A stretch of DNA of 51,092 nucleotides from Bordetella parapertussis (GCA_945900965.1 CAMDKM010000022.1:1-51092); one strand, 5' to 3'. Counted from the stretch's first letter, positions 24,529 through 33,867 are shown. Numbers and translations are program-made. Notes: a model not told the origin generated them from the sequence alone.

Positions 24529-26435
24529 GGATTGTTACCGGTCTGGTCGATGGCCGGCAGAAATCGCTGGAAGAATTTCAGGTCGTCAGACGCCAAAGTC
24601 GGGTTGTTCACCACCACGGGCTTCAAGAAAATCACCAACTCCGATTTGGTCACAGTCTCGTCGCGAAATTGAAATGCCTCGCCCACGACGGGAATATTTC
24701 CGACCCCTGGCACCTGGTCGCGATTGCGGGTTACCGTGTCCTGCATCAGTCCGCCGAGCAGCGCGATTTGACCGCTGGACAATTGCAGAACCGATTCCAT
24801 TTCCCGAATGGAAATTTCCGGGACTTGATTCTGGATCGGCTGGGCAAGTGGTGTTCCATTCGGGGAAAACCGCAGCAGCGGATTCGGGTCGTCGCGGAAG
24901 CGGGCAACTCGACTGATCGTGGGACGAACCGTCAGGGTCACCATGCCGTTTTCGTTGATCTGCGGCGTCATGCTCATCACGAGCCCGACCGAAACGCTGT
25001 TTACGGTGGTCTTTATCGTGGTGAGGGAGGTGTTGGCGTTCTGCGATGTTTCCGAGTCAAGGGTAAAGTAGACAACATTGTCTACAACCTTGAGCAAGGC
25101 CGTCTGGTTGTTCATGGCCATTAATTTCGGACTGGACAGCACGCGGGTATTGCCGAACTGCTCGAGCATCCTCAAGGTCGCCGCGATATTGCCGAGGGTT
25201 GACCCTGGATTCGCGTATCCGACCACCACATTCGGTGGCGCGCCGAGATTGGAGCCCAGAAGGTTCTGCCGCAAATCGAATCCCGCGGCGCCAGGGTCGC
25301 GGATCCGGCTCCAGTCCACGCCCGCCTTGTAGGCGTTCGAGAGCTGCACTTCGACGATGGTGGCTTCGATCAATACCTGGCGTTGCGAAGCTTGAGTAAC
25401 ACTGTCCAAATATTGTTGAATCAGGGAATGTTGCTTTTCGGTCGCCAGCACGGTCACGGTGCCGGTGATCGGATTGACGACCACATCTGACGCGCCCACG
25501 TTCTTGTCGCCGGCAAAGGCGGTATTAAAAAGCGTCGCCGCGTTAGCCCCTGCGCCGGCCGCAGCCTGTACCTGGGAGCGTTTTTCTTCGATCGCTGCCT
25601 TGGCCGCTTCGGCTCGCAGCATCCGATCTTCCTGGGACTGCTCCAATTGCTGAGTGGCTTTGAGAATGCTCAAGACATTTTTCTCGAGAACCTCCCAAAA
25701 ATTGTTCTGTGAATTGGACTTGACCGTGGTGCTGGATTTCCCCCCGGCCCCGGCTACGCCGCCTTGCCCGCCGCCAGCGGCTCCACCTCCCCCGCCGGTG
25801 CCGAGTTCTCCCGCAACCGTGACTTCCGAACTCGACTCGCGTGAAATGTTGACGTAATTCACCCGATACGTCTTGGGGAATGGCGTGTCCGGCATGACGA
25901 TGATGACTTCGCCATCCTTTTTGTAGCGCAAGCTGACCTGTTGTGCCACGCGTTCCAATATTGCGGGCAGGGTTTCGTCGATGGCATTAAGCGTCACCAG
26001 GCCGCGTACCGCCGGGTGCACATCGATGTTTTGTCTGGTATCGCGCGACAACGCGAACAGTAATTCCCGGACCGGGACGTCGTTTACCACCACGCTATAA
26101 GTAGGTAGACGAACCTTGGGTCTCGGCGGCGGTACAAAATTCGATGCCGTTACCGGCGGCAGAATTTTCTCTCCCGGCGCTTTGACCGGGATCTGCGCGG
26201 CGTTGAGGTGGCCCTGGGAAGGCGCGATCTTCGGCTTGATGGCGCAGCCGACGGTCACCGAAGCGGCGGCCAAGAGGACAAGCAAATAGGTGTAGCGCTG
26301 GCGAACCCGGCCGTCAGCGACTTGGGTGCCATGCGGCGCCGCGAATCCTGGCGATGGGGAGTCTGCCCCGATATCCCTGCCGCAAGCGGGGCCGCGACAA
26401 GGCAGGTAAATTGATGGCGTTATCCAGTGGTGCAT
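24525..26435 (-). CDS. mshL: Outer-membrane secretin MshL (PilQ/GspD family)
   Basis: A 636-residue secretin that forms the outer-membrane pore of the pilus. A hydrophobic segment ending in a Cys (LLVLLAAASVTVGC, about residues 50-63) is a likely lipoprotein signal. N-domains follow (VVVNDVPVRELLFALSRDT; VRGLVTLNAIDETLPAIL), then a Gly-rich loop, then the secretin core with VLIEATIVEVQLSNAYKAGV and VPGVGNIPVVGEAF. The only start in frame, the ATG at 26435, puts about 48 residues before the signal, which is unusual. No ATG, GTG or TTG closer to the signal exists. Confidence 0.92.
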   Translation of the reverse strand: MHHWITPSIYLPCRGPACGRDIGADSPSPGFAAPHGTQVADGRVRQRYTYLLVLLAAASVTVGCAIKPKIAPSQGHLNAAQIPVKAPGEKILPPVTASNFVPPPRPKVRLPTYSVVVNDVPVRELLFALSRDTRQNIDVHPAVRGLVTLNAIDETLPAILERVAQQVSLRYKKDGEVIIVMPDTPFPKTYRVNYVNISRESSSEVTVAGELGTGGGGGAAGGGQGGVAGAGGKSSTTVKSNSQNNFWEVLEKNVLSILKATQQLEQSQEDRMLRAEAAKAAIEEKRSQVQAAAGAGANAATLFNTAFAGDKNVGASDVVVNPITGTVTVLATEKQHSLIQQYLDSVTQASQRQVLIEATIVEVQLSNAYKAGVDWSRIRDPGAAGFDLRQNLLGSNLGAPPNVVVGYANPGSTLGNIAATLRMLEQFGNTRVLSSPKLMAMNNQTALLKVVDNVVYFTLDSETSQNANTSLTTIKTTVNSVSVGLVMSMTPQINENGMVTLTVRPTISRVARFRDDPNPLLRFSPNGTPLAQPIQNQVPEISIREMESVLQLSSGQIALLGGLMQDTVTRNRDQVPGVGNIPVVGEAFQFRDETVTKSELVIFLKPVVVNNPTLASDDLKFFQRFLPAIDQTGNNP

Positions 26436-26464
26436 AGTATTAGATGGCCTAAGCTAGGCGAGCT

Positions 26465-27973
26465 CTACGACCGATAACGGTCCAATTCGGCGCGAACGCC
26501 CTGGATGGTCCGGTGATAAGGCCGGTTGAGCTTTATCACTTCCGGCAACTTTTGCAATGCACGGTAAGCCTCATTCATACTGGTGAAGTTGCCGTACAGG
26601 ACCGTGAAAGATGGCCGCTGATTTGCCATGGTACGGTACACATAAATCCTTTCAATTTCAAGAAATTTGCTGGTGTTCTTAAAAAACTCTCTTAACTTCT
26701 GCGGGTTGTGGGTTCCCAACAATTGAAGGGTGTAGTCGGCGCCGTTTTCCTGTTCCAGCCATGTTTCCGTGGCCAGCAAGCGCTGGTCCAACCAGTCCTC
26801 GGGGAGTTCGGGCATGACGCCGCCGAGGTCCGGCGAGGTCGCTGCGTTGGACTTGGCAGGCAAGGCCTCGGCTGAGACATCGGTCGGCGTTATCGTCACG
26901 CTCGCACTTGCCGAGGGTGGCGCTGTATTTGTCACCGCAAGCGGGGCAACTTGTGGCTCGACGAGGGCTTGGGGCGCAATCGGGACTTCGGTGTTTGCCG
27001 GCGGGGGCAGCGCGGGGGTGACGGTCGCCGACGGCGGGGCCATGATCGAGGGGGCCTGAAACCACGCTTGGTAGGCAGAAAAGGCGGCAATTCCGAGCAC
27101 ACTGCCCACCAGTAATCCGCCGAGCGCATACACCAGCGGGGAGGATCTCTCCGGAGCCACGCCGGAACTGAACTCGCTATCCGTGACGGCCGCCTTGACA
27201 TGAGCAAGACTGACGTTATGGGTCCCGTCGGCAAATGCGGCGAGCAAGGCCTTGTCCGAGACCAGATTGATACGACGGGACAGGCCACCACTTGCCCGGG
27301 TCATATAGGAGATGACGCGGGCGCCGAACAGGTCCGGACCGTGATAGCCGGCGGCGCGCAGGCGAAACCTCAGGTAGGCTTTGACATCCTTGCCGTTCAG
27401 GGGGGCGAGGCTGAAGCTATGGGTGATGCGTTCGCGCAACTGGCGAATTTGCGGTTGGCGCAGGCTGGCGTCCAGCTCGGGCTGGCCAAACAAGACAATC
27501 TGCAGCAATTTATGCTGTTGGGTCTCGAGGTTGGATAACAGGCGCACTTCTTCCAGGGTGGAAATGGGCATGGCCTGAGACTCTTCGATGAACACCACCA
27601 CTTGTTTCTTTTGGGCGTGACGTTCCAGCAGGTAGCTGTTAAGGGCGTGCATGACCTCCAATCGACCGGCATCGTGCGGGATTGCAAGGTGCATTTCAAA
27701 GGCGATGGCATGCAGGATTTCGTCGGGCGTGACGCTGGGATTGGCAAGGTAAACGGTTTCCACGTTTTCCGGCAGCCTCGTCTGCAATACCCGGCATAAC
27801 ATGGTTTTTCCGCTGCCGACCTCGCCGGTGACCTTGATGATGCCCTCGCCGTTGGCGATCACGTAGATCAGCGCTTCGAGGATGGCGCCGCGATTGCCCC
27901 CTTCAAAAAACATATCGGTGTCGGGCGTGATCCTGAAGGGCGGCTGGGTCAACCCAAAAAACTCATAGTACAT
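26465..27973 (-). CDS. mshM: MshM-like AAA ATPase with C-terminal SPOR-like domain
   Basis: A 502-residue ExeA/MshM-type protein. It opens YYEFFGLTQPPFRITPDTD, a hallmark of the family. Walker A is GEVGSGKT (50-57), and Walker B-like VVVFIEESQAM lies at about 125-135. A membrane helix (281-301) and a Pro/Ala-rich periplasmic linker follow. The C-terminus (about 415-495), with YTLQLLGTHNPQKLREFF and RPSFTVLYGNF, reads as a SPOR domain that would bind denuded peptidoglycan glycans. In ExeA a peptidoglycan-binding domain fills the same position. The protein probably helps insert the secretin through the cell wall. It starts 2 bp after the regulator gene. Confidence 0.85.
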   Translation of the reverse strand: MYYEFFGLTQPPFRITPDTDMFFEGGNRGAILEALIYVIANGEGIIKVTGEVGSGKTMLCRVLQTRLPENVETVYLANPSVTPDEILHAIAFEMHLAIPHDAGRLEVMHALNSYLLERHAQKKQVVVFIEESQAMPISTLEEVRLLSNLETQQHKLLQIVLFGQPELDASLRQPQIRQLRERITHSFSLAPLNGKDVKAYLRFRLRAAGYHGPDLFGARVISYMTRASGGLSRRINLVSDKALLAAFADGTHNVSLAHVKAAVTDSEFSSGVAPERSSPLVYALGGLLVGSVLGIAAFSAYQAWFQAPSIMAPPSATVTPALPPPANTEVPIAPQALVEPQVAPLAVTNTAPPSASASVTITPTDVSAEALPAKSNAATSPDLGGVMPELPEDWLDQRLLATETWLEQENGADYTLQLLGTHNPQKLREFFKNTSKFLEIERIYVYRTMANQRPSFTVLYGNFTSMNEAYRALQKLPEVIKLNRPYHRTIQGVRAELDRYRS

Positions 27974-27975
27974 AT

Positions 27976-29505
27976 CTACTTATCCTTTTCCGACGATGCG
28001 TCCTGGTAACTCTGCATCCGGCTATAAAGTGTCGTGCGGTGAATGCCGAGGAGCTTGGCGGCCTGACTCAGATTGCCGCGCGTGATATCCAGTGCGGCGT
28101 CGACATAGGATTTTTCCATTTCCCGCAGTACCCGGTCCAGATCGAAGCCTTTGCGGGTTTCGAGATGTGTGCGTGCTGTCGCCAGAGTGAAATTGGTGTC
28201 CTGGACGGGTCCGGATGGCGTGGCGGCGGGCTCGTCCCAGTCTAGCTCCGCCAGCAGTTGCTCCGAGTTGATGGTTTGTCCCGGATATTTCGTGGTCAAT
28301 CGAATTACGACATTTCGCAGTTCGCGCACATTGCCCGGAAACGAATAGCGCATCCATAAGTCGAGAATTGCCGGACCCAGGCGAAAAGGCAGGACATTGC
28401 CCTGTTTGGCATATACGGCTGAAAAATGCTCGAGGAGCTTGAGTTTGTCCTCAGCCAATTCTCTGAGCGGCGGGACCGAAATCGCAAAGACCGACAAACG
28501 GTGATACAGGTCCGCACGAAATCGTCCGGCGCGAATTTCCTGGCGCAGGTCGCGGTTGGTCGCCGTGATCACGCGGGCACCCGATACCCGACTTTGGGTT
28601 TCGCCGACTCTTTGGAATTGCCCGTTTTCCAGTACTCGCAACAGTTTTGCCTGCAGTTCAAGCGGTAATTCGCCTATTTCATCCAGAAACAAGGTGCCTT
28701 CGCCGGCGTCTTCGAAGTAGCCAGTGCGCGCTGTGATGGCCCCGGTAAACGCGCCTTTGGCATAACCAAACAGGGTTGGCTCAACCAGGTTGGGGGAAAT
28801 TGCCGCACAATTCAGTGCCAAATAAGGTTTTGTCGAGCGGGGGCTGCGGCGGTGAAGGGAGAGGGCGACAAGTTCCTTCCCCGACCCCGATTCGCCTTCG
28901 ATCAATACCGGGAAAGGTGCGGCAGCGTATTGGGCGATTTGTTCATGAAGTTTGCGAATCACGTGGCCTTCGCCAACAATCCCCGCATCACCAGCCGCCG
29001 GCGATTGCTCGAATTCCGCCACTCGTCTGGCTTTGGCCAGCAAGACCTTCAGTATTTCGGGCTCGCAGGGTTTGGCAATAAAATCCACCGCGCCCAAGGT
29101 TCGCGCGTAACGCGCGTTGGATTCGTCACTTTGACCGGACAGCACAAGGATTTTCATGGTTGACGAATAGGCCAGGAGATCGCCTATAAGCTGAAATCCT
29201 TCGTCAGGCCGATGCGGAGTCGGCGGCAACCCCAGGTCGATCAGGGCAATTTCCGGCGGGTTATCCAGTTGACGTAGAAGACTTTTGACTTGCGCCCGGG
29301 ACGAGGCTACGCGAACGCTGTATTCCTTCCCGAGTACAAAATCCAGCGTATCGGTAATTAAAGGATCGTCGTCAACTATCAATAAATCCGGTTTGGTCGG
29401 GGTATTGTTCACGTGGGCTTTGGCTGACGGAAGCGCTGCATGCGACATTTCGAATTGTGCCAGAAGGGGTTGCCTGCCCGCAGGTTTACGCAAGATATGC
29501 GCCAC
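27976..29505 (-). CDS. Sigma-54-dependent response regulator (NtrC family)
   Basis: A 509-residue activator. The receiver domain spans about 39-165 with acidic pocket Asp45/Asp46, phosphoacceptor Asp90 (ALIDLGLPP), Ser123 and Lys145 (IAKPCEP). The AAA+ domain has Walker A GESGSGKE (204-211), the sigma-54 contact loop GAFTGA (251-256) and Walker B TLFLDEIGEL (271-280). A Fis-type HTH ends the protein (LSQAAKLLGIHRTTLYSRM). The GTG at 29505 has AAAGG 5 nt upstream; the ATG at 29448 is an alternative. It heads the pilus operon. The sigma-54 promoter before the pilin at 13105 is its likely target, and the kinase at 13629 its likely partner (inference). Confidence 0.92.
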   Translation of the reverse strand: MAHILRKPAGRQPLLAQFEMSHAALPSAKAHVNNTPTKPDLLIVDDDPLITDTLDFVLGKEYSVRVASSRAQVKSLLRQLDNPPEIALIDLGLPPTPHRPDEGFQLIGDLLAYSSTMKILVLSGQSDESNARYARTLGAVDFIAKPCEPEILKVLLAKARRVAEFEQSPAAGDAGIVGEGHVIRKLHEQIAQYAAAPFPVLIEGESGSGKELVALSLHRRSPRSTKPYLALNCAAISPNLVEPTLFGYAKGAFTGAITARTGYFEDAGEGTLFLDEIGELPLELQAKLLRVLENGQFQRVGETQSRVSGARVITATNRDLRQEIRAGRFRADLYHRLSVFAISVPPLRELAEDKLKLLEHFSAVYAKQGNVLPFRLGPAILDLWMRYSFPGNVRELRNVVIRLTTKYPGQTINSEQLLAELDWDEPAATPSGPVQDTNFTLATARTHLETRKGFDLDRVLREMEKSYVDAALDITRGNLSQAAKLLGIHRTTLYSRMQSYQDASSEKDK

Positions 29506-29587
29506 ACGAGCCTTTAGATTGGCTTGGCGACAAAGCGCATCGAAGCCCAGGTTGGCGAGGCCGCGAATTGTGGCATTGACCCGATCG

Positions 29588-29755
29588 CTAGGAGCCTGTC
29601 GGACTTAGGATGATTCGGCTGCAACGGCGGGAGAGCGGTCCATATTTCGCCGCTTTCTCCTTACATATTCCCTATATGCGCGTCGAAATCCTCAAAATCT
29701 GTCCTCGCTCTCCCGCCGTTTCGCTGTCGATCACCTAAGTACGACAGGCTCCTAG
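29588..29755. repeat. MITE-like element with ~50-bp terminal inverted repeats
   Basis: Both ends read CTAGGAGCCTGTCG followed by GACTTAGG or TACTTAGG, and further in AACGGCGGGAGAGCG is shared by both arms (spacer lengths nearly equal). The ends face each other as inverted repeats of about 50 bp, enclosing a centre with GTCGAAATCCTCAAAATCTG. There is no room for a transposase, so it would be mobilised in trans if at all. It sits exactly between the divergent pilus-operon and mla promoters. A degenerate copy lies at 6560-6680. Confidence 0.75.
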
Positions 29756-29883
29756 GGGCCAGAATGTTGACGGCCCATTGGCTTGCGAGACGCGACGCAG
29801 GAGAAGGCAAAGCGATAGGGCGTGCTGTCCGTTACAATGCCAGCCATTGCCGATCCAGGCGTCCTCAAGATTATTTGAATCGC

Positions 29884-30699
29884 GTGCCGCCAGACAATCT
29901 CGTTGAACTCAGCGCCGTGAGTTACGCTTATGACAAGAGGCGGCAGATTCTGTCCGGCATCGACATGGCGATCCCGCGCGGCAAGGTTGTTTCGATCATG
30001 GGTATCAGTGGATCGGGAAAAACCACCTTGCTGCGCCTGATTGGCGGTGCGCTCAGGCCGACGCAAGGCACGGTCAAAGTTGCCGGAAAAATGATGCATG
30101 AACTGGATCGCGACGGGTTATTCCAGATGCGGCGTCGCATGGGTACATTGTTCCAATTCGGGGCCTTGTTTACCGACTTGTCGGTGTTCGACAATGTGGC
30201 CTTCCAGATGCGCGAACATACCGATTTGCCGGAAACGATGATCCGCGATCTGGTCCTGATGAAACTGCACGCGGTCGGTTTGCGCGGCGCGCAGCGTCTG
30301 ATGCCCTCGGAGTTGTCCGGCGGCATGGCGAGACGGGTGGCGCTGGCCCGGGCCATCGCGCTCGATCCCATGCTGATCATGTACGACGAGCCTTTTGCCG
30401 GCCTGGATCCGATTTCGCTGGGCGTTACCGTCAACCTGATCCGGCGCCTGAACGACGCCCTTGGGGCAACCTCCATCGTTGTCACCCATGATGTGCAGGA
30501 GTCGTTAAGGATGGTCGATTATGTGTATTACCTGTCGCAAGGGGTCATGATTGCCAAAGGAACACCGGACGAAATGCGTGCCTCGAAGGAACCGATGATC
30601 CGCCAGTTTGTTTACGGCGAACCCGATGGACCAGTGCGCTTCCAGTATCCCAGCCGGGATTATCGAGAAGAATTGATGTTGGCGGCCCGGCGTGATTAG
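29884..30699 (+). CDS. mlaF: Phospholipid transport ABC ATPase MlaF
   Basis: A 271-residue ATPase of the Mla complex, which moves phospholipids between the membranes to keep outer-membrane asymmetry. Walker A is GISGSGKT (about 40-47), the signature region is [15 protein letters not shown], and Walker B is [13 protein letters not shown]. The frame is open up to 29764, but family similarity begins near [11 protein letters not shown], so I chose the GTG at 29884. A TTG at 29875 is equally possible. A TACAAT hexamer at 29833-29838 could be a -10 box. mlaE follows with an 8-bp overlap. Confidence 0.92.
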   Translation: MPPDNLVELSAVSYAYDKRRQILSGIDMAIPRGKVVSIMGISGSGKTTLLRLIGGALRPTQGTVKVAGKMMHELDRDGLFQMRRRMGTLFQFGALFTDLSVFDNVAFQMREHTDLPETMIRDLVLMKLHAVGLRGAQRLMPSELSGGMARRVALARAIALDPMLIMYDEPFAGLDPISLGVTVNLIRRLNDALGATSIVVTHDVQESLRMVDYVYYLSQGVMIAKGTPDEMRASKEPMIRQFVYGEPDGPVRFQYPSRDYREELMLAARRD

Positions 30700-31486
30700 C
30701 CGAACCCTGGGCAACGTTCGCCGACTGGGGCACCATAGCATCGAAAGTCTGTGGCGACTGGGCTATGCAAGCCGATTTTTTGCCCTGACTTTGCTGCATT
30801 CCGGGACTTGTTTCCGCCGTCCTCGACTCGTTATTCGGGAGTTGTATTTTTCCGGCGTATTGTCCTTGATCATCATCCTGGTTTCGGGTTTGTTTGTGGG
30901 CATGGTGCTTGGCCTGCAGGGGTATCAGACCTTGCAGACTTACGGCTCGGAATCGGCTCTGGGCATTCTGGTCGCCTTGTCTTTGGTGAGGGAACTTGGG
31001 CCGGTTGTTGCCGCACTGTTATTTGCGAGCCGTGCCGGTTCCGCCATGACCGCGGAAATCGGGCTGATGAAGGCCACCGAACAACTTTCCGCCATGGAAA
31101 TGATGGCGGTCGATCCCATTGCCAGGGTGGTCGCGCCCAGGTTCTGGGCGGGCTTGATATCCATGCCATTGCTGGCGGCGATGTTCAGCGCAATGGGTAT
31201 CTTTGGCGGCTATCTGGTGGGGGTGGTGTTGATCGGCGTGGATGAAGGGTCGTTCTGGTCACAGATGCAAAGTGCAGTGGATTTCCGCGACGATATACTC
31301 AATGGAGTGATCAAGAGTGTCGTGTTCGGCATTGCGGTCACCTGGATCGCGCTGTTCGAGGGGTACGACGCGCCGCCGACGGCGGAAGGGGTGTCCGGCG
31401 CCACAACGCGCACGGTGGTGACTTCATCGCTGGCGATATTGGGTCTGGATTTTGTGTTGACTGCATTCATGTTTCAGGGGGTGTGA
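30692..31486 (+). CDS. mlaE: Phospholipid transport permease MlaE
   Basis: A 264-residue inner-membrane permease with about five helices. The conserved core [29 protein letters not shown] is present (first part [17 protein letters not shown]; second AMTAEIG), the MlaE family fingerprint that contacts MlaF. The start is a GTG overlapping the mlaF stop. It ends with TGATG shared with mlaD, so the mla genes are closely coupled. Confidence 0.95.
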   Translation: MISRTLGNVRRLGHHSIESLWRLGYASRFFALTLLHSGTCFRRPRLVIRELYFSGVLSLIIILVSGLFVGMVLGLQGYQTLQTYGSESALGILVALSLVRELGPVVAALLFASRAGSAMTAEIGLMKATEQLSAMEMMAVDPIARVVAPRFWAGLISMPLLAAMFSAMGIFGGYLVGVVLIGVDEGSFWSQMQSAVDFRDDILNGVIKSVVFGIAVTWIALFEGYDAPPTAEGVSGATTRTVVTSSLAILGLDFVLTAFMFQGV

Positions 31487-31959
31487 TGGAACGTTCGATG
31501 CTCGACTTGTGGGTTGGATTATTCGTTTGCGCGGGAATCGGTGCCCTGCTCGTACTGGCGCTCAAGGTTGGCAGCATGAACGGATTTAGTGCCGCTGATA
31601 CCTATCAGGTGCAGGCCCAGTTCGACAATATCGGTGGGCTCAAGCGCAGCGCGCCGGTCAAGAGCGCCGGCGTGGTGGTTGGCCGGGTGGACGATATTTC
31701 CTTTGACAACCATACTTTCCGGGCGCTTGTAACAATTCGCATCGACAAGCGTTATGCATTTCCGAAAGATTCTTCGGCATCGATCCTGACCGCCGGTTTG
31801 CTGGGGGAGCAGTACATCGGCATGGACGGCGGGGGTGACGAGCAGATGCTGAAAAATGGCGATCGCCTCACGGTGACACAATCGGCGGTCGTTCTGGAAA
31901 AAATCATCGGCCAGTTTCTTTATGGCAAGGCGGCCGAAGGTGGTGCCGCAAAACAATGA
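31486..31959 (+). CDS. mlaD: MCE-domain substrate-binding protein MlaD
   Basis: A 157-residue protein with an N-terminal membrane anchor (about residues 6-26) and one MCE domain (about 38-115) with FDNIGGLKRSAPVKSAGVVV. MlaD hexamers form the lipid channel on top of MlaE. I chose the ATG at 31486, which shares one base with the mlaE stop; a GTG three bases earlier is the only alternative. Confidence 0.94.
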   Translation: MERSMLDLWVGLFVCAGIGALLVLALKVGSMNGFSAADTYQVQAQFDNIGGLKRSAPVKSAGVVVGRVDDISFDNHTFRALVTIRIDKRYAFPKDSSASILTAGLLGEQYIGMDGGGDEQMLKNGDRLTVTQSAVVLEKIIGQFLYGKAAEGGAAKQ

Positions 31960-31997
31960 AAACCTCCGCGCAACATAACCCGACAATAGGTCACATC

Positions 31998-32639
31998 ATG
32001 AACAAGCGACTTTACACGGCTCACTGGCGTACCTTGTTAGGGGCCGCGGTCCTGTGTGGCGCGACGCATGGTTCTGCGCAATCTCCGGCGCCCGATGTGC
32101 TGGTGCGCGCCACCACCGAAGAGGTTCTCGCCGTGGTGCGCGCCGACAAGGAAATCAAGGCCGGCAATCTCGATCGCGTGGTCGCCCTGATCGAAGAAAA
32201 AGTTGCGCCGCATTTCGACTACCTTCGCATGACCCGGCTGGCGGTCGGGCGCGCGTGGAAGGAGGCAAGTGCCGCGCAGCGTGAATCGCTGGTCAAGGAA
32301 TTTCGCAACCTGCTGGTGCGTTCGTATTCCGCGGCTTTTACCGCCTACACCGGGGCGGCGGTGGAGTATCGGCCGTTCAGAATGAAGGACGGCGATACCG
32401 AGGCGACCGTGCAGACCTTGATCAAATTGCCGGGCGGAGCGCAGCCGGTCAGTGTGGACTACGACATGAGCAGCACGCCAGAGGGTTGGAAGGTATACGA
32501 CGTGCGGGTGGCCGGGGCCAGTCTGATTATCAATTATCGCAATCTGTTCGCGCTCGACATCGACCGTGGCGGTATCGATGGTTTGATCAAATCCCTCGTC
32601 AACCGCAACAGTCCCAAAACCGCTGGCGGCAGCCGATGA
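31998..32639 (+). CDS. mlaC: Periplasmic phospholipid-binding protein MlaC
   Basis: A 213-residue exported protein. The signal peptide is MNKRLYTAHWRTLLG and on to GSAQ. The MlaC/Ttg2D domain has RATTEEVLAVVRADKEI, VAPHFDYLRMTRLAVGRAWK and GWKVYDVRVAGASLIINYR. It ferries lipid between MlaFEDB and the outer-membrane component. The ATG at 31998 gives a clean signal peptide and has AGG 7-8 nt upstream. An earlier ATG at 31956 overlaps the mlaD stop. The mlaA (vacJ) gene that often sits here in betaproteobacteria is absent. Confidence 0.92.
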   Translation: MNKRLYTAHWRTLLGAAVLCGATHGSAQSPAPDVLVRATTEEVLAVVRADKEIKAGNLDRVVALIEEKVAPHFDYLRMTRLAVGRAWKEASAAQRESLVKEFRNLLVRSYSAAFTAYTGAAVEYRPFRMKDGDTEATVQTLIKLPGGAQPVSVDYDMSSTPEGWKVYDVRVAGASLIINYRNLFALDIDRGGIDGLIKSLVNRNSPKTAGGSR

Positions 32640-32923
32640 TCGCTCGCGAGGGCAACCGCTATTGGCTGGAAGGTCCAGTCACCCTCGCCGTGGCCAACGC
32701 CTTGCGAGCGCAGGGGGAGCAGCAGTTTGAAGGCGATTCCCTGGTTGTCGATTTCTCCCGGGTTACCGAGGTCGATTCATCGGCGTTGAGCCTGATCCTC
32801 GAATGGTGTCGCCATGCCGGCGCCAACAGTCGGCGCATTGTGTTTGCCAATCTCGGCGCCAACCTGAGCGTCCTGGCCGAATTGTACGGGGTTGTCGATC
32901 TGATTCCTGTCGAGGCGCGCTGA
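32636..32923 (+). CDS. mlaB: STAS-domain protein MlaB
   Basis: A 95-residue cytoplasmic STAS protein that stabilises MlaF. VVDFSRVTEVDSSALSLILEW is the STAS core, with a conserved Ser doublet after Asp. The start ATG at 32636 overlaps the mlaC stop as ATGA. In-frame sequence upstream belongs to mlaC in another frame and is not part of the protein. Confidence 0.9.
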   Translation: MIAREGNRYWLEGPVTLAVANALRAQGEQQFEGDSLVVDFSRVTEVDSSALSLILEWCRHAGANSRRIVFANLGANLSVLAELYGVVDLIPVEAR

Positions 32924-32960
32924 TTCCTCTTCTCGTCTGCGCCCGGCGCGGCGTTATTCC

Positions 32961-33863
32961 TTGATTCCGGCCATTGAAATTCGCGGTGTGTCGAAAGCCT
33001 ACGGCAAGGTGGCGGCGCTTTCGGCCGTCAATCTGGAAATTCCACAGGGGGAGTTTTTCGCCCTGCTTGGTCCCAACGGTGCAGGCAAGACCACTCTGAT
33101 CAGCGTGCTCGCGGGACTTGCCCGCGCCGATAGCGGCGTGCTCAAGGTGATGGGTCACGATGTGGTGGCCGATTACCGCGGCGCCCGGCGTTCGCTGGGA
33201 GTTGTCCCGCAGGAACTGGTGTTCGACCCTTTTTTCACCGTACGGGAAACCTTGCGATTTCAATCGGGTTACTTTGGACTGCGCAAGAACGACGCCTGGA
33301 TCGACGAAGTCATGGCCCGACTGGACCTGACCAACCGGGCGGATTTCAACATGCGGGCGTTGTCCGGGGGCATGAAGCGGCGGGTGTTGGTGGCTCAGGC
33401 GCTGGTCCACAAGCCACCTGTGATCATTCTCGACGAACCCACCGCCGGAGTGGATGTTGAACTGCGCCAGGGCCTGTGGCAGTTCGTCCGCCAGCTCAAC
33501 AGCGAAGGCCATACTATTGTGCTGACCACGCACTATCTGGACGAGGCGGAATTGCTTTGCAGCCGGGTGGGCATGTTGAAGCAGGGCCGGCTGGTGGCGC
33601 TGGACTCCACCCACAACTTGCTCAAGGGGCACTCCGGCATCCATTTGCGTTTGCGATTCGCGCGCGGGGAATTGCCCGACAGTCTGCGTGGTGTGCTGAC
33701 GGTTGCCCAGGCAAGCGGGGAATACGTTCTGGGGCTGAAGGACTACGCGGACGTGGAGCAGATCCTGGCACAAGTGCGGCAGGCTGGCCTCGAAATCACC
33801 GGACTGGAAATCGAGCAGCCGGACCTGGAAGAGGTGTTTGTCGGCATCATGCGCAAGGTATGA
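32961..33863 (+). CDS. ABC-2 type exporter ATPase (YadG-like)
   Basis: A 300-residue ATPase. Walker A is GPNGAGKT, signature LSGGMKRRVLVAQAL, Walker B VIILDEPTAGVD, and the switch His is in LTTHYLDEAE. The last 80 residues form the regulatory tail common in DrrA/YadG-type ATPases. The start is a TTG at 32961 with no strong ribosome binding site. It pairs with the permease immediately downstream. The substrate is unknown; the pair is regularly found next to mla genes in betaproteobacteria. Confidence 0.9.
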   Translation: MIPAIEIRGVSKAYGKVAALSAVNLEIPQGEFFALLGPNGAGKTTLISVLAGLARADSGVLKVMGHDVVADYRGARRSLGVVPQELVFDPFFTVRETLRFQSGYFGLRKNDAWIDEVMARLDLTNRADFNMRALSGGMKRRVLVAQALVHKPPVIILDEPTAGVDVELRQGLWQFVRQLNSEGHTIVLTTHYLDEAELLCSRVGMLKQGRLVALDSTHNLLKGHSGIHLRLRFARGELPDSLRGVLTVAQASGEYVLGLKDYADVEQILAQVRQAGLEITGLEIEQPDLEEVFVGIMRKV

Positions 33864-33867
33864 GGCA

